Notes: a model not told the origin generated them from the sequence alone. 64,000 nt of DNA from Streptomyces sp. HB132 (GCF_016909575.1 NZ_JAFBGA010000003.1:558001-622000); one strand, 5' to 3'; positions 42,500 to 51,310 are shown, counted from the stretch's first letter. Numbers and translations are program-made.

Positions 42500-42523
42500 A
42501 ACTAACTACCTAGTGCGTTAGTT
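42500..42523. promoter_or_regulatory. Operator copy 2 (AACTAAC-N10-GTTAGTT)
   Basis: AACTAAC (42500-42506) and GTTAGTT (42517-42523) form a perfect 7-10-7 inverted repeat. Bases 42501-42518 match the aro-side site at 41582-41599 in 15 of 18 positions. It lies 53 bp before the MHS transporter start. Confidence 0.7.
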
Positions 42524-42576
42524 AGCCGGGTCCGCTCGCCCCTCCCCGCACGGAACGTCCCCCGAAGGAGCTCGAC

Positions 42577-43941
42577 GTGACCGCTCACGACCCTTCCTCC
42601 GGCCCACCCTCCGAGCCTCCGGCCCAGCCCCGTAAGGCCGCGCTCGCCGCCTGGATCGGCAGCGCGCTGGAGTACTACGACTTCTTCATCTACGGCAGCG
42701 CGGCGGCGCTGATCTTCCCCAAGGTCTTCTTCGACGAGTCCGACCCGGCGAACGCGACCCTTCTGTCCCTGGCCACCTTCGGTGTCGCCTACGCGGCCCG
42801 TCCGGTGGGCGCGCTCTTCCTCGGTCACGTCGGGGACCGGCTCGGCCGCAAGAAGATCATGGTCTTCACGCTGATGCTGATGGGCATCTCGACCTTCCTC
42901 ATCGGCTGCCTGCCGACCCGGGACCAGATCGGCGGGGCCGCCCCGGTCCTGCTCGTCGTCCTGCGGATCCTGCAGGGGATATCCGCGGCCGGTGAGCAGG
43001 CCAGCGCCAACTCGATGAGCCTGGAACACGCGCCCCCGCACCGGCGCGGCTACTTCACCAGCTTCACCATCAACGGGACCCAGGCCGGTCAGCTGATCGC
43101 GACCCTGGCCTTCATCCCGGTCGCCGCCCTTCCCGAGGAACAGCTCCTCTCCTGGGGCTGGCGCATCCCGTTCTGGCTGAGCGTCGCCGTCGCCGTCACC
43201 GGTTACGTCATCCGCCGCACCCTGGAGGAGACCCCGGTCTTCACCAAGCAGGCGGCGACCGAGGGCGTGGCGAAGATGCCGCTGGCCGTGCTGCTCCGCG
43301 ACCACTGGGCCGACGTCCTGCGGGTCGTCGCCGCCGCCGTGATCGCGACGGTGAGCACGATCTTCACCGTCTGGGCCCTGTCGTACGCGACCGGCGACGC
43401 CGTCGGTATGAGCCGCACCGGCATGCTGTGGGTGGGCGCGCTGGCCAACGTGGTCGCCCTGTTCACCATCCCGCTGTGGGCCAGGCTCTCCGACCGCGTC
43501 GGACGTCGGCCGGTCTTCCTCGTCGGAGCGGTCGGCAGCGCGGTGGCGATGCCTCTGTACCTGTGGGCGATCTCCACCGGCAGCTATCCGCTGACGCTGG
43601 TACTCGGAGTACTGGTCTTCGGCGTCGTCTACAGCGCGGCCAACGGGATCTGGCCCGCCTTCTACGCCGAGATGTTCCCCACCCGGGTCAGGCTCTCGGG
43701 CATGGCGATCGGCACCCAGACCGGCTTCGCCATCGCCGGCTTCGCCGTTGCCTTCGCCTCGCAGATCGCAGGCCCCGACGGCGACAACTGGGCCGGTGTC
43801 GCCCTGTTCGCCGCCCTGCTCTGCGTCCCGCCGGTCATCGCCGCGCTCTCCGCACGCGAGACGGCCCACGTGCCGACGGAGCAGCTCGGGGAGCGGCGCA
43901 CCGGGGTGCCCGCGGAGGCCGACGCTTCGGTCGGGGCCTGA
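42577..43941 (+). CDS. MHS-family proton symporter (shikimate/quinate-type, ShiA-like)
   Basis: A 454-aa MFS transporter of the metabolite:H+ symporter group. Helix 1 has WIGSALEYYDFFIYGSAAAL, the MHS hallmark; GHVGDRLGRKKIMVFTLMLM is motif A, and LRILQGISAAGEQASANSM and WGWRIPFWLSV are family blocks. Members carry shikimate, dicarboxylates or proline betaine; the adjacent catabolic genes favour shikimate or quinate. GTG 42577 has GAAGGAG 6 bp upstream. A palindromic operator overlaps its start region and a 23-bp terminator ends it. Confidence 0.9.
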   Translation: MTAHDPSSGPPSEPPAQPRKAALAAWIGSALEYYDFFIYGSAAALIFPKVFFDESDPANATLLSLATFGVAYAARPVGALFLGHVGDRLGRKKIMVFTLMLMGISTFLIGCLPTRDQIGGAAPVLLVVLRILQGISAAGEQASANSMSLEHAPPHRRGYFTSFTINGTQAGQLIATLAFIPVAALPEEQLLSWGWRIPFWLSVAVAVTGYVIRRTLEETPVFTKQAATEGVAKMPLAVLLRDHWADVLRVVAAAVIATVSTIFTVWALSYATGDAVGMSRTGMLWVGALANVVALFTIPLWARLSDRVGRRPVFLVGAVGSAVAMPLYLWAISTGSYPLTLVLGVLVFGVVYSAANGIWPAFYAEMFPTRVRLSGMAIGTQTGFAIAGFAVAFASQIAGPDGDNWAGVALFAALLCVPPVIAALSARETAHVPTEQLGERRTGVPAEADASVGA

Positions 43942-43975
43942 CGCCCACTGCGCCTCGGGGGACGTGGCGGTCAAC

Positions 43976-44029
43976 GCCCGAGGGGTGCGGGGGGCGGCTC
44001 ATGAGGGCCGCCCCCCGCACCCCTCGGGC
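43976..44029 (+). terminator. Very strong terminator (23-bp perfect stem)
   Basis: Arms 43976-43998 and 44007-44029 pair perfectly over 23 bp with an 8-nt loop, 35 nt after the transporter stop and facing the convergent GT87-PAP2 gene. Useful in either direction. Confidence 0.88.
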
Positions 44030-44032
44030 CCG

Positions 44033-44101
44033 TCCGCGGACGCGGACCGGGTGTCTCTCTCCGCGGACGCGGACAGAGGGTGTCCCTCTCCGCGGACGCG
44101 G
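44033..44101. repeat. Three tandem ~28-bp repeats
   Basis: TCCGCGGACGCGG recurs at 44033, 44060 and 44089, and parts of the 14-16 bp between copies (GGTGTC-CTC) also repeat. It lies between the terminator and the end of the next gene, outside coding sequence. Function unknown. Confidence 0.7.
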
Positions 44102-44113
44102 GCACGGTTGTCC

Positions 44114-46234
44114 CTACGCCTTGCTGCCCGCCGCTTCCGGTACCGGCGTGTCCACACCGTCCACACCCTCCCGGCCCGGCCGTTCGGCCACGCCGGTGCC
44201 GCTACCTGTGCCGGTGCCGGTGGCCGCCTGGAGCCTGCGCGGTCCGGCCAGGACGTACGTCAGTCCGAAGCCGGCGGCCACCACGACCGCCCCGCCTACC
44301 GCGTCCAGCACCCAGTGATTTCCCGTGGCGACGATGGCGGAGACGGTGAACAGCGGGTGCAGCAGCCCCAGCGCCTTCATCCATGCCTTCGGCGCGAGCA
44401 ACACGATCACGACACCGCACCACAGCGACCAGCCGAAGTGCAGGGACGGCATCGCCGCATACTGGTTGGTGACGGCGGTCAGCGCCCCGAAATCGGGGCT
44501 GTCGAGGTCCTGCACCCCGTGGATCGTGTCGATGTAGCCGAGTCCCGGCATGAGGCGCGGGGGCGCCAGCGGGTAGAACCAGAACCCGGCCAGGGCGAGG
44601 ACCGTGGCGAAGCCGATGGTGCTGCGGGCCCAGCGGTAGTCCGAGGGCCGCCGCGCGTACAGCACTCCGAGGATCACGAGCGGCACGATGAAGTGGAACG
44701 TCGAGTAGTAGTAGTCGAAGAAGTCGCGCAGCCAGGGGAGGCCGACGACGGTGTGGTTGGCCCAGTGCTCGATGTCGATGTGCAGCCACTGCTCGGCCGC
44801 GTGGATCTGCCGGCCGTGCTCCTCCGCGGTGGAACGCCCGGCGGTCGCCGCCAGCCGGACCTTCGCGTAGGCGGAGTAGACGACCCTGATGAGCAGGAGC
44901 TCCAGCAGCAGGTTGGGGCGGCTGAGGACCCGGCGCCAGAACGGCAGGAGCGGCACCCACGCGTAGCGCGCCGGCACCGGCTTCGCGTGGTCCGTGGGGA
45001 CCGGCTCGTGCCAGTGGGGCGAGGTGCGGGACAGGAAGGGCACCGCGCAGGCGGCGCCGAGCGCGGCGACGAGCAGCATGTTGTCGCGTACGGGAAGGAT
45101 CACGCCGACGTTCGGCAGCAGCGCCTTCCCGGGCAGGGTGAGGACGAGCACCACGACCGCCGGCCAGACCAGCCGGTCCGAGGCGCGGGTGCCGACCCGG
45201 CCTACGACGGCGAGCAGCACCCAGAGCAGCTGGTGCTGCCAGGCGGTGGGCGACACGGCGACGGCGACGCAGCCCGTGACCGCCACCGCCAGGAGCAGCT
45301 GCCCGTCCCGGGCGTAGCGGGCCGCGCGGCGCAGCCCGAGAATGACGACGACGGCGGCCAGGGCCAGGAACACGGCGATCTCGGCCGGCCCCTGGAGCCC
45401 GAACCGCAGCAGCGCGCCGTGCAGGGACTGGTTGGCCAGACCGTCCGGTCGCTCGCCGAGTCCCGCGCCCGCGAGATGGTGCACCCAGTACGCCCAGGAG
45501 TCACGCGGCATCACCACCCAGGCCAGCGCGGTGCACACGGCGAAAGTGACGCCGCCGCTCACGGCGGCCCGGCGTCTCCCGGTGAGCCAGAACAGGACGG
45601 CGAACAGCAGGACGGCGGGCTGGAGGGCGGCGGCGACACCGGTGAGCACGCCCGGGAGGCGCTCACCGCGTGCGGCGAAGCAGGCGATGAGCACCAGCAG
45701 GACCGGCAGGACGCTGGTCTGGCCCAGGTACAGGGTGTTGCGGACGGGCAGCGACACCATCAGCAGGGTGATCGCGACGGGCGCGGCCAGGAACGCGGTG
45801 CGCCGGCTCACAGGTGCGGGCAGGGCGCGCACGACGACATGACCGAGCAGGACGACGAGCAGCAACGAGCCGAACGTCCATACGACGCCGAGGGCCTGCT
45901 CCGCCGAGACCGTCAACGGCTTCAGCACCAGCCCGGCGAACGGTGTCCCGGTGAACCTGCCCGGGTCGTACAGGGATCCCGCGATGTGCAGGACCCCGGT
46001 CGCACCCGTCCAGGTCTCCAGATCGGCGAGGCGTTCGCCGGGCGGACGGCGCAGCACCACGGCCACCTGCCGTACCGCAAGCAAGCCGACGAGCAGCCAG
46101 AGGACGGCTGCGGCAGCCGCGACCCTGGGATCCTTCCGGTGGATCGCACCTGATCCGGCCCGGTCCGGCGTGAGCACTCCGCTCCCCGGCTCCGCCGCCC
46201 CGTACCCCCGCACACTGCGCTCCGCATCTGTCAC
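44114..46234 (-). CDS. Bifunctional glycosyltransferase 87 / PAP2 phosphatase membrane protein
   Basis: A 706-aa protein with many helices. The N-terminal ~400 residues form a GT87-type (polyprenol-phosphate-mannose dependent) glycosyltransferase with an Asp-containing first loop (LADLETWTG). The C-terminal ~290 residues form a PAP2 domain with KVRLAATAGRSTAEEH, YAAMPSLHFGW (PSLH motif) and ATGNHWVLDAVGG (SRxxxxxHxxxD-like end). Such fusions occur in streptomycetes, and the PAP2 half resembles inositol-phosphoceramide-type enzymes. It probably modifies lipid-linked sugars at the outer face of the membrane. Start GTG 46234; a Gly/Thr-rich tail ends it. Confidence 0.87.
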   Translation of the reverse strand: MTDAERSVRGYGAAEPGSGVLTPDRAGSGAIHRKDPRVAAAAAVLWLLVGLLAVRQVAVVLRRPPGERLADLETWTGATGVLHIAGSLYDPGRFTGTPFAGLVLKPLTVSAEQALGVVWTFGSLLLVVLLGHVVVRALPAPVSRRTAFLAAPVAITLLMVSLPVRNTLYLGQTSVLPVLLVLIACFAARGERLPGVLTGVAAALQPAVLLFAVLFWLTGRRRAAVSGGVTFAVCTALAWVVMPRDSWAYWVHHLAGAGLGERPDGLANQSLHGALLRFGLQGPAEIAVFLALAAVVVILGLRRAARYARDGQLLLAVAVTGCVAVAVSPTAWQHQLLWVLLAVVGRVGTRASDRLVWPAVVVLVLTLPGKALLPNVGVILPVRDNMLLVAALGAACAVPFLSRTSPHWHEPVPTDHAKPVPARYAWVPLLPFWRRVLSRPNLLLELLLIRVVYSAYAKVRLAATAGRSTAEEHGRQIHAAEQWLHIDIEHWANHTVVGLPWLRDFFDYYYSTFHFIVPLVILGVLYARRPSDYRWARSTIGFATVLALAGFWFYPLAPPRLMPGLGYIDTIHGVQDLDSPDFGALTAVTNQYAAMPSLHFGWSLWCGVVIVLLAPKAWMKALGLLHPLFTVSAIVATGNHWVLDAVGGAVVVAAGFGLTYVLAGPRRLQAATGTGTGSGTGVAERPGREGVDGVDTPVPEAAGSKA

Positions 46235-46437
46235 GCTGCGCCGACCCTCCCGTTTCCATGCACTGCCCCTCGGCCCGGGTATGTGCGGATGAAGCCTCGC
46301 ATTGCCCTATGAGGTAGACACAATCAACCCCTTCTTCGCCTGACTGTCACCACCGGTCTGCCGAAACGATGCCCCGCATCCCGGTGGGTGGGACCTCGGT
46401 GGCTTCCGTGGCGCGGTCCGCCCGCCGGGGCGCCGGG

Positions 46438-47532
46438 TCAGCCCTCGCCCCGGGGGGCGTCCGCCTGCCAGCCCGCGAAGAGGGGCACGTCCGACGCCCC
46501 GTCCAGGACGACGACTCCGAAGGGCCGGTCGAAGGCGATGTGCCTCACCGCACGCGGCCTCGGGGCTGCGGCCCTCGTCGCCACGACCGTGACCGCGGCG
46601 GCCTCCACGCCCTTCTCGCCGATCCTCACCACCGCCTCCTGGACCGCCTCGGAGATGTGGAGGCGTACGGGCGAGAGGCCGGAGAAGTCCGCCGCCGCGG
46701 GGTCCGTCGCCCGCCGCACGCCGAGCGCCGGCAACTGGTCCGTGATGCGGATCTTTGTCCGCAGGGTGAAGCGCGGCAGCGACAAGGTCACCGCTTCGGC
46801 ATCCAGGGGGTCACGCTCCTCCTCGGGGGCCCACGCCAGGGGCAGGACCTGGGCGGCACCCCCGCCCGGCTCGCCCAGGACGAACCTGACCCGCGCCGGT
46901 GGCGGACCGCCCGGCTCCGCACGGCAGCGCAGCTCGACGACGTACGCGCCCGACACCGTCCACACGTCCCGCGGCCGGACCGGGGCGTGCATCGTCCCCA
47001 CCGGCACGGTCGTACCCGCCGCGTCGGTGAAGGGGACGTCACGGGTGCGCGCCGTGTCGAACGGCACCTGCCAGAACGCCTCCAGGGCCAGGACGTTGAC
47101 CAGGGCGAGCGCGACGTCCCCACCGAGGGACAGCGGCAGCCGCTCGATCAGGCCGCCGGTCCGCTCGCGCACCCACGCGTCGGCCTCCGCGACGTCCACC
47201 GGGCCGAACCCGACGTCGGGCAGCGAGCGTTCGTACTCCTCGTGGAGCGGCACGCTGTTCCACACCCTGGTCGCCGCGTTCAGCGCCTCGGTGCGCCCCC
47301 AGTCCCGCGCCGCCTCCGTCACGACGGCGGCCGCCTCGTGCCCGGCCACGCCGAGCAGGGCACGCAGTTCCGCGGCCGTCTCCGTGCGGGCACCGGCGGC
47401 GACGGCGGTCAGGGCCAGCCACAGTCCGGCGGGCGAGCACACGAAGCTGCTCCCGCCCGGCCGCGCCAGCTCCCGCGTCCACCGCGCCCCGAGCCGCTGG
47501 ACCGCCGCTTCGAGGGCCTTGTCCGCCGTCAT
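46438..47532 (-). CDS. Serpin-family protease inhibitor
   Basis: A 364-aa serpin with no signal peptide. FVCSPAGLWLALTAVAAGA (about residue 30) matches the conserved helix B region and NAATRVWNS follows. ALVNVLALEAFWQVPFD is strand 3A, LSLPRFTLRT the later core, and the hinge and reactive loop begin at residue 306: E-K-G-V-E-A-A-A-V-T, normal for an inhibitory hinge (small residues P12-P9). The loop then has V-V-A-T-R-A-A-A-P-R, so P1 is probably an Ala or nearby Arg. AFDRPFGVVVLDG is the C-terminal block. ATG 47532 has GGGGAGA upstream. Serpins are uncommon in bacteria; the likely role is inhibiting a cellular protease. Confidence 0.87.
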   Translation of the reverse strand: MTADKALEAAVQRLGARWTRELARPGGSSFVCSPAGLWLALTAVAAGARTETAAELRALLGVAGHEAAAVVTEAARDWGRTEALNAATRVWNSVPLHEEYERSLPDVGFGPVDVAEADAWVRERTGGLIERLPLSLGGDVALALVNVLALEAFWQVPFDTARTRDVPFTDAAGTTVPVGTMHAPVRPRDVWTVSGAYVVELRCRAEPGGPPPARVRFVLGEPGGGAAQVLPLAWAPEEERDPLDAEAVTLSLPRFTLRTKIRITDQLPALGVRRATDPAAADFSGLSPVRLHISEAVQEAVVRIGEKGVEAAAVTVVATRAAAPRPRAVRHIAFDRPFGVVVLDGASDVPLFAGWQADAPRGEG

Positions 47533-47590
47533 CGTCTCCCCCTGCGCTTATCGGTTCGTCTTCCCGTCACACCCTGGACAGAATGGACCA

Positions 47591-48067
47591 ATGACCTGGA
47601 CCGTGACCCCCGAACACTTCGGCACCCCTGAGGCGACACTGCTGCGGCGCGACTACTACGACGAGGTGGCGAGTCGTTACTGGGGCCGGCCGGCGACCGC
47701 GGCGGAGATCGACGACGGCCTCAAGGACGACGGCGTCGACCTGCTCGCCACGCCGACCGGGGAGTTCCTGGTGGGACGGTACGACGGTGAACCGGCGAGC
47801 TGCGCGGGCCTCCTGCTGGTCGACGCGGCGACGGCGGAACTGACCCGGGTGTTCGTCCGGCCCGGTTTCCGCTCGACGGGCGGCGGCGGCAGGCTGCTCG
47901 CGGGCGTCGAGAGCGCAGCGCGGGCCTACGGGGTGCGGCGGATCCGGCTCGACACCCGCGACGACCTGGTCGAGGCGCGCGGGCTGTACGCGAAGCACGG
48001 CTACCGGCAGGTCCCGGCGTTCAACCAGGGCCCCTACGCGGAACACTGGCTCGCCAAGGAGCTCTGA
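47591..48067 (+). CDS. GNAT-family N-acetyltransferase
   Basis: A 158-aa acetyltransferase. The acetyl-CoA motif is VRPGFRSTGGGGRLLAGVE (R-x-x-G-x-G/A pattern, about residue 90), preceded by the AELTRVFV strand and followed by IRLDTRDDLVEARGLYAKHGY. ATG 47591 follows CAGAAT by about 9 bp, so a leaderless message is possible. It is divergent from the serpin with 58 bp between them. The substrate is unknown. Confidence 0.88.
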   Translation: MTWTVTPEHFGTPEATLLRRDYYDEVASRYWGRPATAAEIDDGLKDDGVDLLATPTGEFLVGRYDGEPASCAGLLLVDAATAELTRVFVRPGFRSTGGGGRLLAGVESAARAYGVRRIRLDTRDDLVEARGLYAKHGYRQVPAFNQGPYAEHWLAKEL

Positions 48068-48082
48068 GCCCCGGGGCAGGAG

Positions 48083-50128
48083 TCAGCCGGCCGAGTGGTC
48101 GCGCCGCGGTTCGGGCATGTGAGGACGCTCCCTGCTCGATCCGCTCACCTCGGCCGACAGCTCCGTCACCAGGCGGACCAGGTCGGTGGGCCGGTCCGGA
48201 CCCCACCAGTCGCCCAGCAGCTCGGCCAGCGACTCCTCCCGTGCCTGGGACAGCCGGACCACGGCCTCCGCCCCCCGCTCGGTGAGGACCAGCTGCATCC
48301 CCTCACGCCGGGCGTAGCCGAGCCCCTCCACCTGACGGGCTGCCGAGGTGATCACCCTCAGCGGCACCGGTGCGACCTCGGCCAGCCGGCCGGGTTCGAC
48401 GGTGCCGTGCCGTTTGATGCGCAGCAGCAGCCAACTGGAGGCGGGCTGCAGGTCGTAGCCCGCCCTCTCGGTGATCTTCTCGTAGATCTCCCGGCGTCCC
48501 TCACGGGTGGCGAGCACCGAGAGGGCGCGGGCGCACTCGTCGTACGAGGAACGCTGGACCGGGTTCGAGGCGAGGGTCTCGCTGCTGTCGGGCGCCGTCA
48601 CGGATCCGCGCAGGGGTTCCTCCTTGAGGAACCAGGCGAAGACGAACGCGACCAGGACGACGGGTGCCGCGTAGAGGAAGACGTCGGTGATCGACGTCGA
48701 GTAGGCGCTGAGAACGGAGGGCCGCAGATCCGCGGGCAGCCGGCCGATGGCCCGGGGGTCGGCGGCCAGCGCCCCGGCGTCGACGCCGGGTGGAAGGGAA
48801 CGGCCGCTGAGCGCGTCCTCGAGTTGGCCGGTCAGCCCGTTGGTGAAGATGGTGCCGAAGACCGCCACTCCGAACGACGCGCCGATGGACCGGAAGAACG
48901 TCGCCCCCGAGGTGGCGACGCCGAGGTCCTCGTAGCCGACGGAATTCTGCACGATCAGTACGAGCACCTGCATGACCAGGCCGAGCCCGGCCCCGAAGAC
49001 GAAGAAGCAGAGGCTCATCGTCCAGGTGGAGCTGGTCTCGGAGAGCGTGTGGAGCAGCAGCAGACCGACCACGGTGAGGGCGGTTCCGGCGATCGGGAAG
49101 ACCTTCCAGCGGCCGGTCCGGCTCACGATCTGGCCGGACCCGGTCGAGGTGAGCAGCAGCCCGAAGACCATCGGCAGCATGTGCACACCGGACAGGGTCG
49201 GGCTGATGCCGTGCACGACCTGGAGGAAGGTCGGCAGATAGGTCATGGCGCCGAACATCGCGAAGCCGATGACGAAGCTGATGACGGCGACGAGGCTGAA
49301 GGTCCTCATCCGGAACAGCTTCAGCGGCAGCACCGGTTCGTCCGCCTTGCGCTCCGCCGCGACGAACGCCACGAGCAACACCACGGCGAGGACCGCGAGG
49401 GCGACGATCTGCGGGGAGCTCCAGTCCCAGGTGGTGCCGCCGAGGGAGGCGACGAGGACCAGGCAGGTGGCGACGGAGGCGATGAGGAAGGTGCCGAGGT
49501 AGTCGATGCGGTGCTTGGTGCGGCGGACCGGGATGTGCAGGGCTGCGGCGATGACGAGCAGCGCGACGACGCCGATGGGCAGGTTGATGTAGAAGACCCA
49601 GCGCCAGCTGAGGTGCTCGGTGAAGAAGCCGCCGAGGAGCGGCCCCAGGACGCTGGTCATACCGAACACCGCACCGAAGAGGCCCTGGTACTTGCCCCGT
49701 TCGCGCGGGGTGACGATGTCGCCGACGATCGCCATCGACAGCACCATCAGCCCGCCGCCGCCGAGTCCTTGCAGGGCGCGGAAACCGATGAGCTGCGGCA
49801 TGTTCTGGGCCATGCCGCAGAGCGCGGAGCCGACCAGGAAGATGACGATGGCCGTCTGGAACAGCTTCTTGCGTCCGTACTGGTCGCCGAGCTTGCCCCA
49901 CAGCGGGGTGGCCGCGGTCGCCGCCAGCATGTAGGCGGTCACCACCCACGACAGATGGTCCAGCCCGCCCAGTTCGCTGACGATGGTGGGAAGAGCGGTG
50001 GACACGATGGTCTGGTCGAGTGCGGCGAGCAGCATGCCGAGGAGGAGCGCGCCGATGGACACCAGGACGCTCCGCCGGGACCGCCCCTCGCCCGTTGCAA
50101 GGGGTGGCGGGCTCAGCTGCTGGGCCAT
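48083..50128 (-). CDS. DHA2-type MFS exporter fused to a C-terminal MarR-like winged helix
   Basis: A 681-aa protein. Residues 1-510 are a 14-helix DHA2 exporter: LAALDQTIVSTALPTIVSEL (motif D1), GKLGDQYGRKKLF (motif A), GPLLGGFFTEHLSWRWVFYI (motif C). After a linker, residues 527-660 fold as a winged helix: ASSWLLLRIKRHGTVEPGRL, VITSAARQVEGLGYARREG, QLVLTERGAEAVVRLSQAR. MarR-type domains normally bind DNA or phenolic ligands; here one would sit on the cytoplasmic side of a pump and could sense its substrate. The homologous part and GAGGAGA before ATG 50128 support the start. It is convergent with the GNAT gene. Confidence 0.9.
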   Translation of the reverse strand: MAQQLSPPPLATGEGRSRRSVLVSIGALLLGMLLAALDQTIVSTALPTIVSELGGLDHLSWVVTAYMLAATAATPLWGKLGDQYGRKKLFQTAIVIFLVGSALCGMAQNMPQLIGFRALQGLGGGGLMVLSMAIVGDIVTPRERGKYQGLFGAVFGMTSVLGPLLGGFFTEHLSWRWVFYINLPIGVVALLVIAAALHIPVRRTKHRIDYLGTFLIASVATCLVLVASLGGTTWDWSSPQIVALAVLAVVLLVAFVAAERKADEPVLPLKLFRMRTFSLVAVISFVIGFAMFGAMTYLPTFLQVVHGISPTLSGVHMLPMVFGLLLTSTGSGQIVSRTGRWKVFPIAGTALTVVGLLLLHTLSETSSTWTMSLCFFVFGAGLGLVMQVLVLIVQNSVGYEDLGVATSGATFFRSIGASFGVAVFGTIFTNGLTGQLEDALSGRSLPPGVDAGALAADPRAIGRLPADLRPSVLSAYSTSITDVFLYAAPVVLVAFVFAWFLKEEPLRGSVTAPDSSETLASNPVQRSSYDECARALSVLATREGRREIYEKITERAGYDLQPASSWLLLRIKRHGTVEPGRLAEVAPVPLRVITSAARQVEGLGYARREGMQLVLTERGAEAVVRLSQAREESLAELLGDWWGPDRPTDLVRLVTELSAEVSGSSRERPHMPEPRRDHSAG

Positions 50129-50206
50129 GAACGTCTCCTCGGGTCCGCTTCACCCCCATCCTGGCCGCTGTGTGACGTTATGGCCTGCCGAGCGACACTA
50201 CGGGCG

Positions 50207-50235
50207 TTGGGCTTCCCCGCGACGGCCTGCATAAT
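50207..50235 (+). promoter_or_regulatory. Promoter of the 50268 gene, with overlapping inverted repeat
   Basis: TTGGGC (50207-50212) and CATAAT (50230-50235) are 17 bp apart. The -10 lies inside a GCCTGC-N6-GCAGGC inverted repeat (50225-50242), so a repressor could cover it. Confidence 0.6.
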
Positions 50236-50267
50236 CGCAGGCAGTTCGAAGGGGAGGGGAACCCACG

Positions 50268-51242
50268 ATGACCGGACAGGTATGCCCGGAGTGCGGTGGC
50301 GAACAGAGCGCGAGACCCGGGGCCGGGTGCGCCTGCGGCGCCGGTGAGGCCGCGCGGGGCGTGCAGGCCGCCCGTGCGGCGGAGATAGCGGCGGCCGAGG
50401 ACTTCCACCCGTTGCGGATCCGTCCGTACGTGAGGCTGCACAGCGACGACACGCAGGACCACGCCGTCCCGGCGGCGGCCGTCACGACGCCGCTGTTCCT
50501 GGACGGTGCGGCGGGCGAAGCGCCGGGGCCGGGGCCGGGCGCGACGCCCGGCGCCGTCGTCGCGGACGAGACCCTTCGGCGGACGGCCGCGGCCCATGCG
50601 GGCGGTGGCCCGGATCCCGTGCAGCCGCGCCGTCGGCGGCCGTTCGCCGTGGTCGCCGTGGGGGCGGCGGTCGCCGCGGTGGTGGGAACGGCCGCGTTCG
50701 CCGGCGGACTGTTCGACGGCGAGGACACCACGGACGCGGCGCTGTCGGAGGTCGCGACGAGCACGCCGGAGGTGAGCGGGGGGCCGGCCGCCTCCGTGTC
50801 CGCGTCTCCGTCGGCGGCAACGTCCACGACCCCCTCGGCCACGCCGCCCCGGTCCGCGTCGGCATCGCCCTCGGCGACCGCGCCCCCGTCCGCGAGCCCG
50901 TCACCGTCGCGCGTCGCGGCCCCGTCGAAGTCGCCGGCGCCCTCCGTGTCCGCGACCAGGGCTCCCACCACCGCGGCGGCGGTGCCGCCCGCCGAGGAGG
51001 CCTCCGGGACCACGCTGCGACGCGGGGACCGCGGCGCCGAGGTCTCCGAGCTCCAGCGGCGACTGCAGGAGGCCTGGGTCTACCGGGGGCCGGAGGACGG
51101 CGAATACTCGGAGCGTGTGGAGGAGGCCGTCGCCGAGTACCAGCGGTGGGTGTCGGTCAGGAGCGACCCGCCAGGGGTCTACGGCCCGGAGACGCGTCGC
51201 GCCCTGGAGGCGCGGACGAGCGGCGGGGGACGCCGCTCCTGA
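50268..51242 (+). CDS. Zinc-ribbon, single-helix membrane protein with peptidoglycan-binding domain
   Basis: A 324-aa protein. Residues 5-25 hold a short CxxC-CxC knuckle (V-C-P-E-C-G and G-C-A-C-G). A Pro/Gly-rich stretch follows, then one membrane helix (about 125-147, FAVVAVGAAVAAVVGTAAF) preceded by R-R-R-R. The outer part is a long Ser/Thr/Ala/Pro linker and, at the end, a PG_binding_1 domain: TTLRRGDRGAEVSELQRRLQ to YGPETRRALEAR. It is a type II membrane protein reaching into the wall. ATG 50268 has GGGGAGGGG upstream. Related Streptomyces proteins exist; role unknown, maybe linking a cytoplasmic zinc knuckle to wall state. Confidence 0.83.
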   Translation: MTGQVCPECGGEQSARPGAGCACGAGEAARGVQAARAAEIAAAEDFHPLRIRPYVRLHSDDTQDHAVPAAAVTTPLFLDGAAGEAPGPGPGATPGAVVADETLRRTAAAHAGGGPDPVQPRRRRPFAVVAVGAAVAAVVGTAAFAGGLFDGEDTTDAALSEVATSTPEVSGGPAASVSASPSAATSTTPSATPPRSASASPSATAPPSASPSPSRVAAPSKSPAPSVSATRAPTTAAAVPPAEEASGTTLRRGDRGAEVSELQRRLQEAWVYRGPEDGEYSERVEEAVAEYQRWVSVRSDPPGVYGPETRRALEARTSGGGRRS

Positions 51243-51280
51243 GGGGGCACGGCTTCGCTCCGACGCTTCCGGCCACCGGA

Positions 51281-51310
51281 TTGGCGTTTCGGCGCAGGTT
51301 TTTGTATCGT
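51281..51310 (+). promoter_or_regulatory. Probable promoter of the HAD phosphatase gene
   Basis: TTGGCG (51281-51286) and TATCGT (51305-51310) with an 18-bp spacer, about 107 bp before the gene start. Confidence 0.45.

Noticed and set aside
44033..44101. Three repeats as a short CRISPR
   Set aside because: The parts between copies also repeat, there are no unique spacers, and no cas genes are present.
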